Below are positions 7,042-10,090 of a stretch of DNA of 10,090 nucleotides, piece by piece. Where the stretch lies: positions 2,699 through 12,788 of the forward strand of contig JAGIAF010000039.1 in assembly GCA_017745015.1 (NCBI GenBank), given 5' to 3'. The DNA is from Bdellovibrio sp. (lineage in GTDB: Bacteria > Bdellovibrionota > Bdellovibrionia > Bdellovibrionales > Bdellovibrionaceae). The notes below the pieces were generated by a model. It saw only the letters and a list, made by a program, of their open reading frames with translations. It was not told the DNA's origin and searched no databases. The translations under genes were made by a program, and so were the position numbers. Within the stretch, counting starts at the first letter, position 1; each line of letters opens with the position of its first letter.

Positions 7042-8076
7042 ATGACCTTGATCGGCAAGATCACAATCACATTCGGTTTAATTTGGAGTTTTTCGGCGCA
7101 CGCCGATAGCTTCTGGCAACCATGGAGCACGCCCAAGAAAGATCCTGTTCAGGAGCTTATCGATCATCCTTACTCTCGCTACTATTCCCCTGAGGACATC
7201 GAGCAAGCCATGAGCGAAGTCAGCGATGGTCGTATTCTCCATGGTCAAATGATCCTTGTGGACACGCGAGTCCCTGAAAGCTGCAAAGCCGTGCGCGATG
7301 TCCTGGTCGCGCACCAAGACATGAATGCTTTGTCAGATGCGCGAGACTTGTGTCAGCAAGACCCAGAATTTCCTATTGCCTCAGTCTTAATTTTTCGCGA
7401 AGTGAAAGCCGAAGAATGGCGTCGCAATATCGCCTATCGCAATCTTACTTCTCACCAAAAAGATCTGGTCTCAAACACTCGCGGCATTGCTTTATCTGCG
7501 GGCCAGTCCGATGGAATCATCTATGTCCTTCCAACCTCGGTCACTTCATGGATTCCAGAGCGCTTACAACGTCAAAACCGTTCTTCACACTTTGCCATTC
7601 AACGCCACACTCGCACGTCTCCTCTAAAAAATTTCGGACAGCCCGTGATGATGGCCAATTTCTATTGGGAGTTGAAAGATCGCAATCCCAATAAGGCTAT
7701 CAACTATGTCGAGATTTTCAAAAGCCCCGCTTTGGGTCGCTTCTTTACTGAGATCTTTAATATTGTTCAGGGTCGTACACAAAACAATGCCCAAGCAGGG
7801 TCACAGCGAACTAATGCAGATCTCTCAATGATCGTGTTAAGTCCAGAGCCCTCTGTGGCAAATGCTTTAAGCAGCATTTTTAATATGCAACTCAGCGAGC
7901 GATCTCACCTGCGCCTTGTGACTCGCTGGCCCGAGGGAAAAAACAATAAAGACGACGGAAAAAACAGCTCTGTAAACGAGGATCTTCCGACACGCCAAGC
8001 AGCCCTGAACTTCCTCAATACGATGATTCCTCTGGCGGATATGTACTGGGGCCTTGAGCTTGAGTTCCGTTTCTAG
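7042..8076 (+). CDS. Exported protein of unknown function, 344 residues
   Basis: I do not recognise the family. The protein starts with a Sec signal peptide (MTLIGKITITFGLIWSFSAHA, cleavage after Ala21 in SAHA-DS). The mature part is soluble-looking, with Cys81 and Cys104 as a likely disulfide. A beta-alpha region at about 69-120 includes GQMILVDTRVPESC. A low-complexity polar patch at 299-313, rich in Asn, Lys, Asp and Ser, follows. The end, MYWGLELEFRF, alternates hydrophobic and polar residues and finishes in Phe, like the last strand of an outer-membrane protein. The start at 7042 is chosen over ATGs at 6979 and 7030 because GAGG lies 6 bases upstream and the signal peptide then begins at once. 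It diverges from rnhA. The export call is good; the function is unknown and an outer-membrane location is only inferred. Confidence 0.8.
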   Translation: MTLIGKITITFGLIWSFSAHADSFWQPWSTPKKDPVQELIDHPYSRYYSPEDIEQAMSEVSDGRILHGQMILVDTRVPESCKAVRDVLVAHQDMNALSDARDLCQQDPEFPIASVLIFREVKAEEWRRNIAYRNLTSHQKDLVSNTRGIALSAGQSDGIIYVLPTSVTSWIPERLQRQNRSSHFAIQRHTRTSPLKNFGQPVMMANFYWELKDRNPNKAINYVEIFKSPALGRFFTEIFNIVQGRTQNNAQAGSQRTNADLSMIVLSPEPSVANALSSIFNMQLSERSHLRLVTRWPEGKNNKDDGKNSSVNEDLPTRQAALNFLNTMIPLADMYWGLELEFRF

Positions 8077-8089
8077 AGCCGCTCTTTGC

Positions 8090-8114
8090 GGGGTGTCCAT
8101 TCTTTAGACACCCC
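8090..8114 (+). terminator. Strong GC hairpin after the 344-residue protein gene
   Basis: GGGGTGTC (8090-8097) pairs with GACACCCC (8107-8114) across a 9-base loop, 13 bases after the stop codon. There is no T-run after it, so it is not a textbook intrinsic terminator. It may stop transcription weakly or protect the 3' end. A small CCGC/GCGG stem just before it and a competing CCCC/GGGG pairing (8111-8121) are also possible. Confidence 0.4.
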
Positions 8115-8188
8115 CAGGGGGCCTAAATCTCCTATATTTCTCTATAGCAATACGTTTCGTGGCACCGTCCCTGCAGTTTATACAAGGC

Positions 8189-8201
8189 GGAGGCTCTGCC
8201 T
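8189..8201 (+). promoter_or_regulatory. Shine-Dalgarno of the barrel gene, partly inside a small hairpin
   Basis: GGAGG (8189-8193) lies 8 bases before the ATG at 8202. AGGC (8191-8194) can pair with GCCT (8198-8201) around a TCT loop, covering part of the ribosome site up to the start codon. The stem is only four base pairs, so the effect may be slight. The AT-rich stretch at 8124-8154 may hold the promoter, but no clean -35/-10 pair is visible. Confidence 0.5.
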
Positions 8202-9050
8202 ATGAAATTCACTGCTCTTTCAGTTTTTAGCATGCTCTTGTCTTTGACCCTAGCTCCAGTGGCTTTTGCCAATAATGCTGCAGTGAACTCATCGACAACT
8301 TTAGTTCAAAGCACTAAAAACAGTACGATTTTCAGCGGCTTCTTCAATGCCTCACGCTCGACAAGCATGGTTGACCACGAAGATGGTTCTGCTCAAAACA
8401 CCATGGACTATTCAGGCCGTTTAAATATGAATTTAAGCAAAAACTATGTTTTGCGTCTTTCCGGCGGCTACTCCCAAAATTTAAATGATTCCTCATACGA
8501 CGACTTCAACGACACCTCGGTGAGCATTCGTCGCAGTCCCTTTGCTTTGAATAAAACATTTTTGATGGGTTGGAATGTCGGCGGTACAGCGCCAACTTCA
8601 AAAGACTCTTACAAAAGACAAAACATGATGGGCGCCTTCAATACAGGTATGAATATCGTTATCAATCCAGATCGCTTGATTCAAGGATTAGGCCTTGTGG
8701 CAGGCGTCACTTTAAATCGCAACTTCCACCAATATGAAACTGATGTGAATGGCAATGTCTTGAACCAATATACATCTTCACAAAGCTTATCGGTTTCATA
8801 TGACTGGCCAGTGGGAATTTCGCTGTCAGCAGACTTTGTTCACCAAAACGCTTTGTCATATCAAAACAACGTGAAAGAGTTCTTCGCGTTTACTCAAGAG
8901 CTTGGTTACCAAATGAGTAACTGGTTGGCTCTTGGCGTAGGTCACACCAACACGGGTAATGTGCTTAAATCCAACGGCACGGACTCTAATATCAGCCTTA
9001 CTGATGAGAACTCTTCTACAGTTTACGCTTCTGCAACAGTGATCTTCTAA
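8202..9050 (+). CDS. Predicted outer-membrane beta-barrel protein
   Basis: A 282-residue protein with a clear Sec signal peptide (residues 1-23, cleavage at VAFA-NN). The mature part is rich in Ser, Asn, Thr, Tyr and Gly. It consists of amphipathic strands alternating with polar turns, for example GRLNMNLSKNYVLRLSGGYSQ split by an Asn-Leu-Ser-Lys turn, SLSVSYDWPVGISLSADFVHQ and WLALGVGHTNTG. The last strand, STVYASATVIF, ends in Phe282, the C-terminal signature used by the BAM machinery. Only one Trp-Pro and a few long loops break the pattern, so a small or medium barrel is likely. Specific porin or transporter families are not recognisable. It has a good Shine-Dalgarno (GGAGG, 8 bases). It follows the 344-residue gene by 125 bases with a hairpin between, so it is probably a separate transcript. 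Confidence 0.82.
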   Translation: MKFTALSVFSMLLSLTLAPVAFANNAAVNSSTTLVQSTKNSTIFSGFFNASRSTSMVDHEDGSAQNTMDYSGRLNMNLSKNYVLRLSGGYSQNLNDSSYDDFNDTSVSIRRSPFALNKTFLMGWNVGGTAPTSKDSYKRQNMMGAFNTGMNIVINPDRLIQGLGLVAGVTLNRNFHQYETDVNGNVLNQYTSSQSLSVSYDWPVGISLSADFVHQNALSYQNNVKEFFAFTQELGYQMSNWLALGVGHTNTGNVLKSNGTDSNISLTDENSSTVYASATVIF

Positions 9051-9057
9051 AACTGCG

Positions 9058-9072
9058 CCACCTGCGTGGTGG
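9058..9072 (+). terminator. Small hairpin just after the barrel gene
   Basis: CCACC (9058-9062) pairs with GGTGG (9068-9072) around TGCGT, 7 bases after the stop codon. A mildly T-rich TTGATAGTTCT follows. A weak candidate terminator for the barrel gene. Confidence 0.3.
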
Positions 9073-9082
9073 TTGATAGTTC

Positions 9083-9088
9083 TATAAT
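9083..9088 (+). promoter_or_regulatory. Isolated perfect -10 hexamer TATAAT
   Basis: A consensus TATAAT lies in the gap after the barrel gene. No acceptable -35 box (bases 9060-9065 read ACCTGC) and no TGn extension are present. If active, a transcript would start near 9095 and run into the strong hairpin at 9122-9152. Confidence 0.2.
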
Positions 9089-9121
9089 GGTCTGATATCC
9101 GCTGCTTAACATATTCCAACT

Positions 9122-9152
9122 GAGGCTCTCATTTATTTTGCTTGAGAGCCTC
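9122..9152. terminator. Perfect 10-bp inverted repeat between convergent genes
   Basis: GAGGCTCTCA (9122-9131) and TGAGAGCCTC (9143-9152) pair perfectly around an 11-base T-rich loop. It lies between the convergent barrel gene and the 9302 gene, a typical place for a bidirectional terminator. No strong T-run follows on either strand (TTCGTATG on plus), so termination efficiency is uncertain. Confidence 0.5.
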
Positions 9153-9157
9153 TTCGT

Positions 9158-9337
9158 ATGTCTCAAAACTCCCTTCGTCATTATAAATGCCCCCATTGTG
9201 GCAGTTCTGCTTTCACAGGACGGGGGTACTTTTATAAGAGGGTTCTAGGTTTTGCGGGCCGACTGAAGCGCCAGGAAAGCCTGGAGCCCCTCAGTTTCAA
9301 ACTATTTCGGCATTTTCACGTTTTCAGTAGAACGTGA
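9158..9337 (+). CDS. 59-codon ORF with one zinc-ribbon-like CxxC knuckle
   Basis: From ATG at 9158 the frame reads MSQNSLRHYKCPHCGSSAFT and on to TGA at 9335-9337. Residues 8-28 (HYKC-PHCG, then GRGYFYKR) look like the first half of a zinc ribbon as found at the N-terminus of some transposases and DNA-binding proteins. The second Cys pair expected about 15-20 residues later is missing, and residues 29-59 are basic and look unstructured. No Shine-Dalgarno is visible, and the strong hairpin at 9122-9152 ends 5 bases before the start. The last 36 bases overlap, antisense, the 3' end of the 9302 gene. It may be a decayed transposase fragment, a real small protein, or chance. Not confidently a gene. 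Confidence 0.28.
   Translation: MSQNSLRHYKCPHCGSSAFTGRGYFYKRVLGFAGRLKRQESLEPLSFKLFRHFHVFSRT
9262..9295 (-). terminator. Nested hairpin downstream of the right-edge gene
   Basis: ACTGA (9262-9266) pairs with TCAGT (9291-9295) and, inside, CCAGG (9271-9275) with CCTGG (9280-9284) around AAAG. It lies 6 bases beyond the stop of the minus-strand gene. No T-run follows on the minus strand, so it is only a candidate terminator or 3'-end stabiliser. Confidence 0.3.
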
Positions 9338-10090
9338 GCTTGTCGATTTATCGTTGAAGAAACGGCTGTTCTTACGAGTAATCGTATAAACGATCTCTGA
9401 CTTATTCTTTTTCGGTACATCAATAGTAAGGATCGTACGACTAGTCGTGATTGTCGCGCTGTCCATCTTCAAGCTTTTCCAAGAAGAAAACCCGCAAGTT
9501 CCTGTCCATCCGTATTCACAAACATGAACAATATAGTCGATAACAAGTTGAGAGTTTGGATCTTCTTGACCCGGCACGAAAGCAGGATCTACGTCCAAGA
9601 TGAACGTCGCTTTATCACCGATCAATTTATAAGAATCTTGGCGAACAACGTTGTTAGACAAGTTTCTTAAAACACGAGAATCCGCTTTCACTTGAACGTT
9701 GATGACTTTACCTTGAACATCCATTGCGACAATCGAATAGCGGTTGTTACCATTTGAGTCTTGCAACGCCACGGCACCGTTTTCATTGATTTCCAATGTA
9801 ACGACATCTTTCTCTGTTGGCAGAAGCAATGCACCCAAAACTTCGATATTCACATCAAACTTTTTTGTGTTCTCTTCCAAGATTTTGCGTTTTTCAACGA
9901 TACGAGAATTTCTAAAAGTCACGGGTTCAAGTTTTGAAATGGTCACTGTACACTGGCGAACCACTTCTTTACATGTGCCTTGGGCGTAACCCAAATTGCT
10001 TATGTTTTCATAGCGATAGTTTGTAAGAACATTTGTCGCGACACTTTTCTTAATGACGCCTGCATCTGCCGCCCTCTTAAGAACCTGTCT
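9302..10090 (-). CDS. Probably exported beta-rich protein of unknown function (N-terminus beyond right edge)
   Basis: The frame is open from the right edge (RQVLKRAADAGVIKK...) to TAG at 9304-9302, 262 residues visible. A TTG at 9994 is in frame but is not the start, because coding continues upstream of it without a stop. The sequence alternates beta-like runs (for example VVTLEINENGAVALQDSNG and GKVINVQVKADSRVL) and has four cysteines in two close pairs, GTCKEVVRQC and HVCEYGWTGTC. These suggest disulfides and hence a periplasmic or surface location. The C-terminal 35 residues are rich in Lys, Ser, Arg and Asn and probably flexible. No known family is recognised. It converges on the barrel gene across 251 bases. 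The signal peptide, if any, is outside the window. Confidence 0.8.
   Translation of the reverse strand, partial: RQVLKRAADAGVIKKSVATNVLTNYRYENISNLGYAQGTCKEVVRQCTVTISKLEPVTFRNSRIVEKRKILEENTKKFDVNIEVLGALLLPTEKDVVTLEINENGAVALQDSNGNNRYSIVAMDVQGKVINVQVKADSRVLRNLSNNVVRQDSYKLIGDKATFILDVDPAFVPGQEDPNSQLVIDYIVHVCEYGWTGTCGFSSWKSLKMDSATITTSRTILTIDVPKKNKSEIVYTITRKNSRFFNDKSTSSRSTENVKMPK

Noticed and set aside
9744..9989. 81-codon plus-strand ORF near the right edge
   Set aside because: Antisense shadow of the minus-strand gene, which is open across the whole edge region. No motif.

Overview
The window reads like chromosomal DNA of a Gram-negative, didermic bacterium. It encodes a lipoprotein with a clear lipobox, several proteins with Sec signal peptides and at least one probable outer-membrane beta-barrel. 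Gene style, codon use and the set of lineage-specific envelope proteins suggest a Bdellovibrio-like predatory bacterium (Bdellovibrionota). That assignment is inference from general resemblance, not from a marker gene. No phage, integrase, CRISPR, tRNA or rRNA was seen.

Layout. At the left edge a minus-strand sensor histidine kinase (1-1312) runs off the window. It diverges from a plus-strand group: nadB (L-aspartate oxidase, 1451-3064), an alpha/beta-hydrolase of the lysophospholipase/monoacylglycerol lipase type (3120-3974) and, overlapping it by 4 bases, a small lipoprotein (3971-4564). Converging on these is a tight minus-strand group transcribed from about 6.9 kb: an RNase HI with an unusual C-terminal extension (6155-6907), a short-chain dehydrogenase (5376-6152) and a periplasmic family-3 solute-binding-like protein (4569-5360). 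Gaps within it are 2 and 15 bases. Divergent from the RNase H gene is a secreted 344-residue protein of unknown function (7042-8076), followed by a predicted outer-membrane barrel (8202-9050). A 251-base structured intergenic region (9051-9301) holds hairpins, a perfect TATAAT and the start of a 59-codon zinc-ribbon-like ORF. The right edge is a minus-strand, cysteine-containing, probably exported protein (9302-10090), also cut by the window.

How the genes work together. NadB starts de novo NAD synthesis, but nadA and nadC are not in the window. The hydrolase and lipoprotein look translationally coupled and may share an envelope or lipid role. RNase H, the SDR and the binding protein share a transcript by spacing but not by obvious function. 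The two genes after 7.0 kb look like independent envelope genes.

Most noteworthy points. RNase HI carries what looks like a hybrid-binding (viroplasmin-like) module at the C-terminus rather than the usual N-terminus. Its GTG start overlaps an ATG-TGA start-stop pair placed behind a perfect Shine-Dalgarno. Two copies of a 9-base quasi-palindrome lie in the same divergent promoter region. The 9.05-9.34 kb region is structured and has an unexplained small ORF. Nothing in the window is a clear new multi-gene system.
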